Shown here: positions 11,190-23,585 of the stretch, piece after piece
Position numbering within the stretch: the first letter of the stretch is position 1
How the letters are laid out: every line of letters starts with the position of its first letter
DNA from: Oasisia sp. SBJ-2009
Taxonomy: Eukaryota; Annelida; Polychaeta; Sabellida; Siboglinidae
Length of the DNA stretch: 64,000 bases
Direction: 5' to 3'
Assembly (NCBI GenBank): GCA_964017155.1
Contig: OZ024865.1
Location: 42,203,120-42,267,119, forward strand
Made by a program: the position numbers and the translations under genes
Notes under the pieces: generated by a model
Database searches by the model: none
What the model was told of the DNA's origin: nothing
What the model saw: only the letters and a program-made list of their open reading frames with translations

Positions 11190-11545
11190 GGCGCCTGGCA
11201 CAAAGATGGAAAAGAAGTATGTTAAACATCACGCACTGGGACAGAACAACAAACATCTGGGTAAGAGAAAATGCAAAGGTCACAGACTGAACAAATAAGA
11301 AGACGGAAGTGGACCAGGGGCTGGGCAGGAGACACATGTCACGTCAGCGCAATACGAGATAACCGATGGACATCGGGTATCACCATATGGAAATCCTACA
11401 AAGGGAAACGACCTAGAGGAAGAGCGGTGCGACGATGGACAGACGAACTAGATGACTACTTGAAGGGTAACATCTGGCAGAGGATAGCGTAAGATAGGCA
11501 GATGTATAAACAGCTTGCAGCCATGCTGAACAGACGGGGACAAAT
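11190..11545 (+). pseudogene. LINE 3' end fragment (unit 1)
   Basis: The plus-strand frame 11271-11492 encodes the characteristic C-terminal tail of an endonuclease/reverse-transcriptase LINE: Q-I-R-R-R-K-W-T near the start, I-R-D-N-R-W-T in the middle and R-G-R-A-V-R-R-W near the end. The upstream 80 bp carry the same family in another frame (S-M-L-N-I-T-H). It is truncated and frameshifted. It lies inside receptor intron 1. Confidence 0.75.
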
Positions 11546-12059
11546 ACATTGAAATATATTTAAATACAAATGCTATGAGGGATTTAAATACAAATACTTT
11601 TAAATGCAAATGTGTTTAAAAACAAATACATTGAAAAGTATTTTAAATATTTTTTCAAATACTTTTCAAATACTGTTCATTTTCAGGATATATTACTATA
11701 TAGGACTAGGTAAGAGTAAAGCAATTTATATATTAAGAGTTCGAGACATATAGTTTATTATCACTAGTGTTTCCATTCTCATACACCATTTTTTACTAAT
11801 CAACTAAGCATTAACTAAGCAATTTCAAAAGTGCACAAGCTGCCTGCAAACTTGCCTAAACGTTGTTAAACTTCTAACAGTGCTAGGCACTCCCAACCTT
11901 CTATTGTCCATGGGGACTGATTAATTGACCCCTCCCCCGTTCTTGCTGGCCATAACTAAATGAACCTCCGTTTTTTCGAAGTGTTAACTTATACTACACA
12001 TACACGCACGCTTGCACGCACGCACAAACACACGCACGCACGCGCGCGCACACACACAC

Positions 12060-12480
12060 ACGCATGTTTTAATAATAATAATAATAATAATTCCGTTTTT
12101 TAATATAGCACATTTTTAGGTAACTAAATGCCAATCAAAGTGCTTCACATTAACGTGTTGACTAAATCTAAAATACAAATTAGTTATATACATAAGGTTA
12201 GATAAAAATAAATAAACTAACATAATCAAGTAAATAAGCGAGGATAAATAAATACACATTAATATGACTTCTTGACTAAATCTAAAATATAGATTAATTA
12301 AATACACCAGGTAAGATATAATGAATAAGCTAAGATAAATAAGTAAGTAAGCTAATATGAATAAGTAAGTAAATAAAAAATATATAATAAGCTAAGATAA
12401 AATAATTATAAAATAATAAATAAATTATGGTGTAAAATACAATTTCAAACAGAACAATTTAAAACCAAGCAGTGTCATAA
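12060..12480 (-). repeat. LINE 3' tail with (AAT)n and about 105-bp tandem repeats (unit 1)
   Basis: An aat repeat at 12069-12090 precedes a segment ending in the tatagcac...aagtgcttcacatt signature of CR1/L2-like 3' ends. Two imperfect copies of an A/T-rich unit beginning ttgactaaatctaaaata follow. Together they form the 3' UTR of the minus-strand LINE at 12481-13075. A CA/CG repeat precedes it at 12000-12064. Confidence 0.65.
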
Positions 12481-13075
12481 AATAGAAAGTCAATGTCATC
12501 AAGGCAGGTAGTGTAAACGAAATAGGTTAGTTTTTCTCGGAAAGCTGCCAGTGTCTCGGTTGATCTTATACACTTTGGCCAGCTGTTCCGCATGGCTGGG
12601 CCTGCCACCGCAAAGCTGCTCCTTCCGACCGTTCTTCTCGGCACCATTACTGCGAGCAGTGCTAGGCCCGTTGCGAACTATCGCACAACTGAGATAGTCC
12701 GGGGTTAAGCCATGCAGGATCTTATACATGTAAGAACAGATCTTGAATGTGACTCTCATCTTGGTCGGCAGACAATGCAGCGATTGCAGAATCGGCGTGA
12801 TATGATCTCGCTGTCTGACACGGTTAATTAGGCGAGCGGCAGAGCTGTGTGCTCGTTTGAGTTGGAACCAATCATAACACACTGAGATCTGCCCGTCAAG
12901 TATGACCTAAGCCAGTCAAACCCCGTGTCGGCGATGCCGAAGCGTGAAACCAGAGTGTTCAAAAATATGTCAGTGTTAATCGTGTCGAATGCTGCACTCT
13001 TGTCAAGGAGAACCAGCATTACACAACGTCCTGAATCGAGGTTGCCCACGATGTCATGCTGTATTCTCATCAGAG
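12481..13075 (-). pseudogene. CR1/L2-like LINE, RT and C-terminal fragments (unit 1)
   Basis: The 13070-12828 frame holds the reverse-transcriptase A motif (L-L-D-K-S-A-A-F-D-T) and S-Y-L-T-G-R-S-Q. The 12882-12499 frame holds the C-terminal R-D-H-I-T-P-I-L-Q-S-L-H block. The RT middle, including the F/Y-A-D-D box, is deleted, so the element is dead. It sits just upstream of the V exon in receptor intron 1. Confidence 0.85.
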
Positions 13076-13207
13076 CTGTTTCAGTAGAATAATATTGTAA
13101 ACCGATTGCATTTTATCATGCAAGTTATTCGTTGTCAAGTGTCAATGTTACAAACCTAATGCATACATTATAATATACAATTGTGTACACATTTTGTTTT
13201 GTTGCAG

Positions 13208-13525
13208 TTGTGTATGGACAGGTGACGAATGGACAGGTGACGACGGCCCCAGAGAATGTCGCTGGGTTGGTTGGAAGCAATGTAACGCTCAGGTGTGCTG
13301 GGACCAATCTAGCCTGGGAAGACCATAGCATACTCGGTACCATGACGCCAATATCAAGAGGGACGAATCGTATCTTTTCCCCTAACATGTATAACCTCAT
13401 CACCGTGCCTACAGGAACATATAACTTGATTATGAAATCTGTTCAACTAAACCAAGGTGGACTATACAAGTGCAGAGCATTACCAGGCTCTCAGTATGGA
13501 ATGGCAGAGGTTGTCATATTCAGCG
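13208..13525 (+). CDS. Ig receptor, V-like Ig domain 1 exon (unit 1)
   Basis: Acceptor ttgttttgttgcag|, donor cagcg|gtgaaa, phase 1-1, 106 codons. It encodes one V-like Ig fold: B-strand V-T-L-R-C near residue 33, C-strand Trp in L-A-W-E-D, and F-strand G-L-Y-K-C-R, followed by a G strand ending A-E-V-V-I-F. It would be the membrane-distal domain after the signal peptide. The unit-2 exon is identical in translation. The ligand is unknown. Confidence 0.85.
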
Positions 13526-15498
13526 GTGAAACATTTTTCTTTTTTTCCTCTTTGGTATTATTGCTGCTAGGGTGTTTTTATAGTAAGATGTAACACAATT
13601 ATTTTGTAACAGTTTACTAATAATTGGCCAGTGATCGTGACGAGCACTTTCACTCCCAGCCTTACAGCAAGCGTAAACAAATTCACATAAACACTTAAAT
13701 GAGCAGTGAAATTGTAATAGACCAGATAAAATATTGTCCTCTGGTTACTTGCATTTCATGAAGACAGTATTGGCAATACTGTTATTTAGGAAAGTAATTA
13801 CATTTTGTATTGTATCAGGCAAATGACATTCATTCGAATTTCCTCAAACAAGTATCAATAATCAAGTTTGGAATGGTTCATCTGTGACATAGGAATTAAT
13901 AGTGAACATAACAGTACAAAGTAGTGAAATATAAGTTACTGGAAACAGTTACGGCTGTCCACCCATCATAACAGGTTTGCTATTCATATTCTTCCACCAC
14001 ACTTAAACGTTATAAACCTGGTAAACAGTGTAACTCCTTCTATGTAAGAAATTCACTCGCCAAGTGAAGATCTTGGATTTATAATGCTTTGTTTACGTGA
14101 ATATTTATGTAAGTATCTTTGAAAAGGAATATATGGAACAAGGGCGCTCTAAATGTGCTCTTGTTGTATTATATTATTGCTTTTTTGGGAGACATTACAT
14201 TATTTATACATAATTCATAATTCAGTTGCATTTTAACCTATGGTGTCAACGGTGATGTTGATTTTTATGCAAGGGCATGTGCACAACTACATTACCTTTA
14301 GGCCGGTAGCCAGGTCCAGCTCTCGGGATGTTTTTTGCTGAATTGTTTTACTATTATTTTCTGATAAACTATACCTTTGCCATCGCCAGGTGGTAATGAC
14401 CACTCCCAACTCGGGGTCGTTTACCATCAGGGTGCCAGAAATAAATTCAAATGTACACAAATGACTGATGTTAAGTCAATTCTAATATTTCACAACTGTA
14501 GGGCCAATTATAGTCACAGAGCCAGCACATTTGGCAGAAGATCCTGAGATATCTGAGCAGGCGGCAGTGAATGAATAGGTGATGGCCGCAATTCACTTCC
14601 GAAATGTGAGACACTGTGTCCCCAAAGGTAGGAAATATTGCTCTTCTTCTGACACGTCCATGTCGAAAATAAATATTTATAACCCAATTATACACATGTA
14701 CTTGACCATATGAGGAGACAATGACATCTGGACAGGCAGAGCTTCAACATGCGGTATACATGTCACATGGTCAAGTATAGTTTGATTTTTCATGCCAGCG
14801 CAGTCTATGCGCTGGGGGGAGGGGGGGGGGGGCGAGGGGGGAACACATTGACCTTGGACTTTAAAAACAAAACAATTATTGATTATTGCCTAGTATATAT
14901 AGGTAGTAGAGTATCAAAACATCGGATATTTAATCACTTAAATGATTTGGGGAACGCGTCTGTTTTCTCGCCCACAGCGGGTATTATTTTCGAGATAGAG
15001 AGACCATTTTTGTATAGTATCGAACCGTATGGTATGGGACGTTTTCTGTGTCGAAAGGAGTCCTTGTTAGCCATTACAAACGGCGTGTATATATTTATTT
15101 CCGACACTGGACGTGTCACACAGTGAGCATTTGTTCCTATTTGTTGGGGACGCAGTGGCTCACACTACGGAAATGGATTGCGCCCATCCTCTAAGTCATA
15201 CACAACCGCCCGCCCCGATGCCTCTCGTTAATTTTGTGGTCCTATGACTATATTTGGCCCCACAGCGAATAAATATTTGAATTGACTTAATTTCAGGCCT
15301 GAAAAGGGTTTCCGGCACCCTGGAGGTAAACGGCCCCGAATTGGGAGTGGTCATAGCCACCTTGCGATGTCCCAATGTATAGGTTATCAGGAAATAATAG
15401 TGAAAACATACAACAGAAAACATCGTGAGAGCTGGACCTGGCTTCCTGCCTATTTGTTTGCACATTGACAGTCTGCAATATTTACTGACTGCTTTCAG
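13526..15498. other. Receptor intron 2 (unit 1)
   Basis: No exon recognised. A G-rich tract at about 14814-14840 differs in length between units. ORFs 14471-14695 and 14749-15126 have no family signature and are treated as chance. Unit 2 has the same content at 23586-25558. Confidence 0.5.
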
Positions 15499-15846
15499 CA
15501 TTTAATCCAAATTGTACAATCAACGCAACAACAAACAACGATGCAGTAGCAGGTCAATACGTTGAGTACAGCTGTGAGCGGAAGTTCCAGGGGAAATTCA
15601 CCCCAAAGATGAAATGGAAGGATCTAAGCAGTGGTCAGAATGTAAAAGCCTACGACGAGTCAAGTAAAGGGACAGTCAAATACAGGGTCGTTGTGATGAT
15701 GAAACCATCTCACAATGGAGCGAGCTTCATCACATGTCAGACTTACTTTGAGAAGCCACAGTCTGAAGCCAATTGGGCGGCGAACATACCTGTAAACAAC
15801 TATGCATTCAGTGAGAACTACACATTACCAAATCTAACCGTCTATT
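15499..15846 (+). CDS. Ig receptor, C2-like Ig domain a exon (unit 1)
   Basis: Acceptor actgctttcag|, donor ctatt|gtaagt, phase 1-1, 116 codons. Features are an early extra Cys (N-P-N-C), B-strand Y-S-C near residue 27, Trp in M-K-W-K-D, F-strand F-I-T-C, then an extended F-G loop and a G strand ending L-T-V-Y. Several N-glycosylation sequons occur (N-C-T, N-A-T, N-Y-T, N-L-T). It is a clear paralogue of the exon at 34149-34508. In unit 1 no C2b exon follows before the duplication border, so splicing would have to reach the unit-2 V exon or exon 27370. Confidence 0.85.
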
Positions 15847-15904
15847 GTAAGTATTGAGTATCTATTTAATTTGAATTTTTAGTCCTTTCATCGAAGTTTC
15901 AGTG

Positions 15905-15990
15905 TAATAATAATAATTATATATTTTATTTAATATAGCGCCACATCCAATTTCAAATTGTTCGTGGCGCTTTACATACATTAAAATACA
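15905..15990 (-). repeat. Solo CR1/L2-like LINE 3' tail (unit 1)
   Basis: An aataataat tract followed by tatagcgcc...ggcgctttacat, the terminal signature seen in other L2-like LINEs of this window. Coding parts are absent. The unit-2 copy is at 25965-26050. Confidence 0.55.
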
Positions 15991-18363
15991 AATACAGACC
16001 AGAAGAAAAACACATAATATACTAGTGACATATATAAACAATAAACAAATATAAACAATGTAAATATAATAACACTAATTATTTAAGCTGAATAAATATT
16101 ATATGTATAATAAACAAACATTTTATTCAAATTTGCCAACTCACTAATATATTGTCCAAAGGATATAAGGGCTTCTTGGCCATTTTTGTAGGTTGTCAAT
16201 TTCCAAACATTTTTTTAACGGTATCAAGTGCCACCTGAATATGTGTTAAAATATTAAATAATTTAAATTAAGCATTTATAGTAGTTATATATTAATATAT
16301 ATATATATATAATATAATATATAGCTATATTCATATGTGACCTGTTCTAACGAAATGAGACACATTATTTGCACATTTCTATTCAAGAAAACACCGTATA
16401 AACCACCAATGCACACATTAATATCTTTTCTGTCAACTGGCAATGCTTATTTCTCATTTATAGTACTATTTAGTACATTTTATAACCTTTTTTGAAAGGC
16501 TACATAATATTTATCGCAGTTTCTTAATCTTAAAACAGAACCGATAAATCTTGTTCGAGTCGCATTCTTCGGGGCATGGCGCATATAGTTGGTACTACGG
16601 GGAAAACCAGCATGTCCACTGTCCGAATCTGCTACAGGAATTCCCCACTGACGTCAACGTTATCCAATAGGAGCGCTTAACAGAGAAACCTATCTGTAAA
16701 CAAATGTCACCCAATTCGGGGCGTGGCTCATAGCGGTCCCCTGATTGGGGTGGGGTGGACATGTAAAGATAAAACAATTATATTTTTATGCGCCAAATAT
16801 ATTGATTTTCAAAAATATATAATATTTTATGGTCATTTCACGGCTACATTATGATAGGATTCATGAAATCTCAGATATGATCATTATGCCTGGTTCTTTC
16901 TTTACCATGTCCCCAGACAACCTCTCCCTGTCAGCTGAAGATATGCTGCAGTCAATAATTATGTCCATAGCCTGAAAGTGCATTTTAAAATTTGTTGAAA
17001 TTTTCCGGTTTTATATATACATCTTGATACATGTACTGCCTATGGACACACAACTGGTCCATTGTAAATTTGAAAGGATGTATGTACAGTAAATTATGAT
17101 GTAGCCCTAAGTGTCTTTTTCTACTACTTTCAATCGTTGTATTCTAGTCATATTTATTTCTTGTTTTGGTACACATGATGTTTAGCATCTCACCTAAACA
17201 TGCTAAACCTACACCCGCCCAAATTGCCAACACCATCATATATGCCTCCCTGTGGTTTATGTGTTCCTCTATTTTAACACTTTGTCATACAGTTGTGTGT
17301 GCGTTAAATTATGTGTCTATTCCTAGTCATATTCATAACTTGTTTTCATGATGTTTAAATTATATTTTTTTTACACCATTGCATACTTTTGTATTTTTAA
17401 TGTCTGAAGGCTTCACCTCAACAGTTTTATTACTGAACGTGGATTCCTTAATAAATAAATCAATCAATATAATTCAGTTCAGACAGTTACTGTCCAATCC
17501 CAATTTTTAGAAATCTTTCATTCCTATTCCGAAACAGATCAAAAACATGAACAAAAAAGACATGGGTACAATAATACATTTATTGTAGGCATTAATAGCA
17601 TGTGTACAGATATTAAAGTTAGTATACACTTCAAATGAGCCCAAAAACATGCCAATTTGGTTTGATTTGCCAACATTTGCAGAAAGTATTCAACATCATC
17701 TTTCATTTATCAAATACATACCATTTTGTAATCAAGCCACTTCAAATTAGTTTATTTTTATTTTTGACACACACGTCTACAAATAAATCATGTCTGCACA
17801 TGTCCATCTATGTTTAGAATTAATGTAATTTCGCAGATGAAAGATGCATATGATACATATAACCTGTGCTGTATATTGATACATGATAGTCATGTGCCCC
17901 ACAAAAAGTAAAAGAATATGTGCCAGTATTAAAATGTCAATACATTGTTAGCTACATGTACATTTGTTCACAATATTCATTATAGTTAGTCTTCAGTTTC
18001 ATTGAATTTGTATAGTTTGCAATTCATATCGTGTGACTGCAAAATATAGCCAAAATGTTGGTTGCCATTTACAATATTTAGTGTCCAAATGACATACAGA
18101 ATTATTTCGGTGTTCTCACAAAAACGTTACAATTATTGAAACATACTAATGTTATCAGTTGATTATGTAAAACACATGTATAACCCCTCTTATACCTTAG
18201 TCCAGCCAGGGCTATATGTATACTGTATGGTGATGTACTATATATCTAGTCAACTGTCTCAAGCAATTTACAACAATACAATCATCTGGTCTGACATGAA
18301 TATAATCAAGAAAATTGATTTTACCAGGACTGAAGTATCTTGCTCAACTACATGCTCAGAAGA

Positions 18364-18586
18364 TTAAGTTCTGTCCTTGGGGGGCTTGCGTTCTTTCTGG
18401 CGATCTGATTGATTGCAGCTGAATAACGTGGGAACTGCATCCCATACTAGCTTGTCACGGCTGTTGGCATTCATAAACTGTGACTCGGTGAAGTGTTTAG
18501 CGCACATCCGGCAGTTGTTATAGAGATACCCGCAGTATCTTTTCAACAGATCTTCCCTTCTAGAGTTTATAACCCATCGCTTACTC
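18364..18586 (-). CDS. THAP-domain protein, exon 2 (unit 2)
   Basis: Same exon as 8308-8530. The only substitution noticed (18448, C to T on plus) changes a leucine codon CTG to CTA and is synonymous. It carries the C and H that complete the C2CH zinc site, the A-V-P-T-L-F box and the stop. Confidence 0.8.
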
Positions 18587-19054
18587 CTGAAATAAGAAGT
18601 GCAAAAACATTGAATTACAGCCAGCATTACACATTTATTGCTAATATTTTGCCAAGGCACCTATTCTATTATCTATTATCTAGAATTTAGATACACCATG
18701 TACATGAACAAGGACAAGTAGGCCAGTCTGGACACATGATACAGTGTCAGTGATATTTACTCTTAGACTTAGTTCAGCCCACCACAAGATCCGCTGGGAC
18801 ATACTGTTAATTTATTGTCATTGATAACCCCCCCCCCCCCCCCCCGCCCACGACAGTACTATTACTTGGCCCAACTACTACTAAACCCGTCCCAGCCATA
18901 CGGAGTGTTTTTGTTTACATCACCAGCTGACATCCAGTCTGACACTGACTGGGGGGGGGGGGGGGGGGGGGGGGCGTGTCGAGGCGTTGCATTTATGCAT
19001 TTATGTGTGTTATGCATGGTATTTCTTTTTAGTTTGTATTGATTTAATGCCTAC

Positions 19055-19164
19055 CTGTCTTTATCTTTCGGGAATCTGAAGAATGAAAGCTCTGCGTTGA
19101 CGCTTTTGTTGTTGCTGCAGCCAAAGGCTGGGCAAAACGAACCGCCGTGCCTGGCGTACGCCAT
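19055..19164 (-). CDS. THAP-domain protein, exon 1 (unit 2)
   Basis: Identical to 8995-9104. Start at 19164, first zinc pair F-C-P-A-F-G-C, donor gacag|gtaggc in phase 2. It faces the unit-2 receptor signal exon head-to-head. Confidence 0.8.
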
Positions 19165-19651
19165 GTTGATCTGACTTTTGCAACCCAGCCGCTTGGTTCG
19201 CTGCGGTCTATGTTTTAAAAATGGCGTCCAATGGGAAACAGCGCATGTAATTAGTCTTCCTTTAATTGTCTTTGCTTTTAGCCTTTCCCCTTTGGGATCA
19301 TAGATTGTTTTTCCTACGACTACGTCCTGGCATTCTTTCACCAATTATGCAGTTAAATGAATACGTAAAATAGAAAACTGTTTAATGTACATATAAGATT
19401 GTGTAAATTCATATGTTTCGTGTATTATTTGCGTATTTTCACCTTTAATGTATTTTAAATACAATACATTATTTGAGTATAGCGCGGGATGTTAGGTAGC
19501 GATTTGCCAGGTACTAAAGCCGAACACCAAATTCATTTTATAAAAGCCATTTTGATTGGTTCCAAGGTTGTCGCGGACACGTGAAATTGTGAATTTGTGT
19601 TAGTGTGTGTCATTTTTCCGTAATTACAAGTAAGCTTACTGGATATATATA
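19165..19651. promoter_or_regulatory. Divergent intergenic region (unit 2)
   Basis: Duplicate of 9105-9591. If both units are real, the receptor has two equal promoters about 10 kb apart. Confidence 0.4.
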
Positions 19652-19718
19652 ATGCGTTTTCAATTAAGCGTTGCAACTGTCGGCTGGTTTTTATTGAACG
19701 GTAATTTTATTATGAAAG
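19652..19718 (+). CDS. Ig receptor, signal-peptide exon (unit 2)
   Basis: Identical to 9592-9658, ATG at 19652, phase-1 donor. As a first exon it has no usable acceptor, so a transcript from unit 1 would skip it. Joined to the exons from 23268 to 43916 it opens a continuous 952-codon frame. Confidence 0.7.
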
Positions 19719-21249
19719 GTAAGTGAATAGTTGCTAAAAAGTAAATTGTCTTTCTACGACTACGGTTACGGCTTACGCCGAGCCTCTTTCCAGAGCCTGA
19801 GGAACGAACACCCGAACCATGTTTTTGTTTTGCTGTTGGAACTGACTGAAAACATAAATGATGCGCTTTGTGTGAAATTTATCTTCTTCATCTTGTATTC
19901 GTCTAATCTCAACTTGCTGACGAACAGGAACAAAATGTATTTAAGGTGAAGTACAATATGTAAAGTGTGTACATCGTCATCGATGATAGTACATCTAACA
20001 AAAAACCAACAAGATCAACATCAGGAGAGGAGTACAGCAATGCAGCAATGGTCTGTTGCAACTCAATTAAACGTTTGACAGATTACTAAATTGCCTAGCC
20101 CTAGATGTCTTTCCGATTACAGAATGTGTATTAGCATTTTGAATGTATCATGCAGACAACAACAATATCGCCTACCACCCATACTATATGGCCATAGGCA
20201 TAGCCTAGGGCGTGTAAGTGTCGCGCGCGAAAACGAGGCTGGGGGCAGTTGGGGGCAGGAAGTCCATATTCTCCATGTTAACATATAGGACTTTCCTTTG
20301 TTTTACGTTGTAATAATCGAACTATTCCCGCATAGCATATTTCAGTTATATTGTCCAACAAGCAGAAGCAATGGAACAGTTTGACGGTGACAATGAAAAT
20401 GATCACGGAAATCATGAATGTTAATCGATTATTATGCCTGGTGGTTGCCATGGCATGATTAGCGGCAAGTACTTGTGTTTGGTGATCTTGACTAATAATG
20501 AAGAGTGCCATTTTTCGGGCAGTATGACCTGTTTGGGACAAACGTATACACGTGTTATGTTTATGTGAATTTAGACAACTTGTCAGATATAAGTGCTTAT
20601 CGAAACCACAACGTACAGTAAAATGCAAATCCCATAAAAGACACATACGGCCTAAAATCGTGTTTATTATCTGCACTACGTAAATCGCTATATGTCAATG
20701 ATAGTGTGGTAAGCTCACTATTAAATCGGACATTTAAGATAAGAAAGGTATAACACAAGCTATGTATGACCTGATTTTCCGGGTTTTCATCAGTTGGAAG
20801 CTGCAACTGTCATCCATCGTTACAATATTATTCTTGTTTCCAGTCCCCAATCAGCTCCAGTCGCGCGGAGTCTCGCCATGTACAGGCCCTATTGCCAACG
20901 TGTAATAATTAATTATCTCCGCCATTCGCCAGCAGGCGGACGTTCACAAAAATGAGTTCTACAGTGCATAGTCTTTGTATTCGCACGACAGCATTTTAGA
21001 CACAGTTGTGCAATAAGTTATAAATAAATGTAACAAAACGAACGCTAATTGAAATATCATATAGATTAATGTATTAGAGTCGCCATATTTCTCTGTGAAT
21101 GGTCAGGTTACAGAAACGTCGACGGTGGCTAGCCGGATTGAAACCAAGGGCCCGTCGGCGTCAGGGCAGTAGAATTTAAACAATGGTGGCCCGAATTGTC
21201 CGCACTGATTTAAAACACGCATCGGGCCATTGGGCCAATGACAATGTCG

Positions 21250-21605
21250 GGCGCCTGGCACAAAGATGGAAAAGAAGTATGTTAAACATCACGCACTGGG
21301 ACAGAACAACAAACATCTGGGTAAGAGAAAATGCAAAGGTCACAGACTGAACAAATAAGAAGACGGAAGTGGACCAGGGGCTGGGCAGGAGACACATGTC
21401 ACGTCAGCGCAATACGAGATAACCGATGGACATCGGGTATCACCATATGGAAATCCTACAAAGGGAAACGACCTAGAGGAAGAGCGGTGCGACGATGGAC
21501 AGACGAACTAGATGACTACTTGAAGGGTAACATCTGGCAGAGGATAGCGTAAGATAGGCAGATGTATAAACAGCTTGCAGCCATGCTGAACAGACGGGGA
21601 CAAAT
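21250..21605 (+). pseudogene. LINE 3' end fragment (unit 2)
   Basis: Duplicate of 11190-11545, with the same truncated C-terminal LINE tail and the same frame break. Confidence 0.75.
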
Positions 21606-22540
21606 ACATTGAAATATATTTAAATACAAATGCTATGAGGGATTTAAATACAAATACTTTTAAATGCAAATGTGTTTAAAAACAAATACATTGAAAAGTA
21701 TTTTAAATATTTTTTCAAATACTTTTCAAATACTGTTCATTTTCAGGATATATTACTATATAGGACTAGGTAAGAGTAAAGCAATTTATATATTAAGAGT
21801 TCGAGACATATAGTTTATTATCACTAGTGTTTCCATTCTCATACACCATTTTTTACTAATCAACTAAGCATTAACTAAGCAATTTCAAAAGTGCACAAGC
21901 TGCCTGCAAACTTGCCTAAACGTTGTTAAACTTCTAACAGTGCTAGGCACTCCCAACCTTCTATTGTCCATGGGGACTGATTAATTGACCCCTCCCCCGT
22001 TCTTGCTGGCCATAACTAAATGAACCTCCGTTTTTTCGAAGTGTTAACTTATACTACACATACACGCACGCTTGCACGCACGCACAAACACACGCACGCA
22101 CGCGCGCGCACACACACACACGCATGTTTTAATAATAATAATAATAATAATTCCGTTTTTTAATATAGCACATTTTTAGGTAACTAAATGCCAATCAAAG
22201 TGCTTCACATTAACGTGTTGACTAAATCTAAAATACAAATTAGTTATATACATAAGGTTAGATAAAAATAAATAAACTAACATAATCAAGTAAATAAGCG
22301 AGGATAAATAAATACACATTAATATGACTTCTTGACTAAATCTAAAATATAGATTAATTAAATACACCAGGTAAGATATAATGAATAAGCTAAGATAAAT
22401 AAGTAAGTAAGCTAATATGAATAAGTAAGTAAATAAAAAATATATAATAAGCTAAGATAAAATAATTATAAAATAATAAATAAATTATGGTGTAAAATAC
22501 AATTTCAAACAGAACAATTTAAAACCAAGCAGTGTCATAA

Positions 22541-23135
22541 AATAGAAAGTCAATGTCATCAAGGCAGGTAGTGTAAACGAAATAGGTTAGTTTTTCTCGG
22601 AAAGCTGCCAGTGTCTCGGTTGATCTTATACACTTTGGCCAGCTGTTCCGCATGGCTGGGCCTGCCACCGCAAAGCTGCTCCTTCCGACCGTTCTTCTCG
22701 GCACCATTACTGCGAGCAGTGCTAGGCCCGTTGCGAACTATCGCACAACTGAGATAGTCCGGGGTTAAGCCATGCAGGATCTTATACATGTAAGAACAGA
22801 TCTTGAATGTGACTCTCATCTTGGTCGGCAGACAATGCAGCGATTGCAGAATCGGCGTGATATGATCTCGCTGTCTGACACGGTTAATTAGGCGAGCGGC
22901 AGAGCTGTGTGCTCGTTTGAGTTGGAACCAATCATAACACACTGAGATCTGCCCGTCAAGTATGACCTAAGCCAGTCAAACCCCGTGTCGGCGATGCCGA
23001 AGCGTGAAACCAGAGTGTTCAAAAATATGTCAGTGTTAATCGTGTCGAATGCTGCACTCTTGTCAAGGAGAACCAGCATTACACAACGTCCTGAATCGAG
23101 GTTGCCCACGATGTCATGCTGTATTCTCATCAGAG
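22541..23135 (-). pseudogene. CR1/L2-like LINE fragments (unit 2)
   Basis: Duplicate of 12481-13075, with the 3' tail repeats at 22120-22540. Same internal deletion of the RT active-site region. Confidence 0.85.
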
Positions 23136-23267
23136 CTGTTTCAGTAGAATAATATTGTAAACCGATTGCATTTTATCATGCAAGTTATTCGTTGTCAAGT
23201 GTCAATGTTACAAACCTAATGCATACATTATAATATACAATTGTGTACACATTTTGTTTTGTTGCAG

Positions 23268-23585
23268 TTGTGTATGGACAGGTGACGAATGGACAGGTGA
23301 CGACGGCCCCAGAGAATGTCGCTGGGTTGGTTGGAAGCAATGTAACGCTCAGGTGTGCTGGGACCAATCTAGCCTGGGAAGACCATAGCATACTCGGTAC
23401 CATGACGCCAATATCAAGAGGGACGAATCGTATCTTTTCCCCTAACATGTATAACCTCATCACCGTGCCTACAGGAACATATAACTTGATTATGAAATCT
23501 GTTCAACTAAACCAAGGTGGACTATACAAGTGCAGAGCATTACCAGGCTCTCAGTATGGAATGGCAGAGGTTGTCATATTCAGCG
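23268..23585 (+). CDS. Ig receptor, V-like Ig domain 1 exon (unit 2)
   Basis: Same V-like domain as 13208-13525, phase 1-1, acceptor and donor unchanged. In the simplest transcript this is the first Ig domain after the signal peptide. Confidence 0.85.

Larger units (their letters stand above)
6691..16748 (+). repeat. 10.06-kb direct tandem duplication, unit 1
   Basis: This unit is nearly identical to 16749-26808. By eye I found one substitution (8392 C, 18448 T), a poly-G run 4 bases longer in unit 2, a 1-base insertion near 24816 and a 1-base G-run change. No full alignment was made. The left border lies in the G-rich tract. The unit junction at 16747-16748 joins ctgattgg to ggtggggtgg with a 2-bp GG microhomology. 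The unit contains a THAP gene (minus), a signal exon, a V exon and a C2a exon (plus), and LINE fragments. Confidence 0.95.
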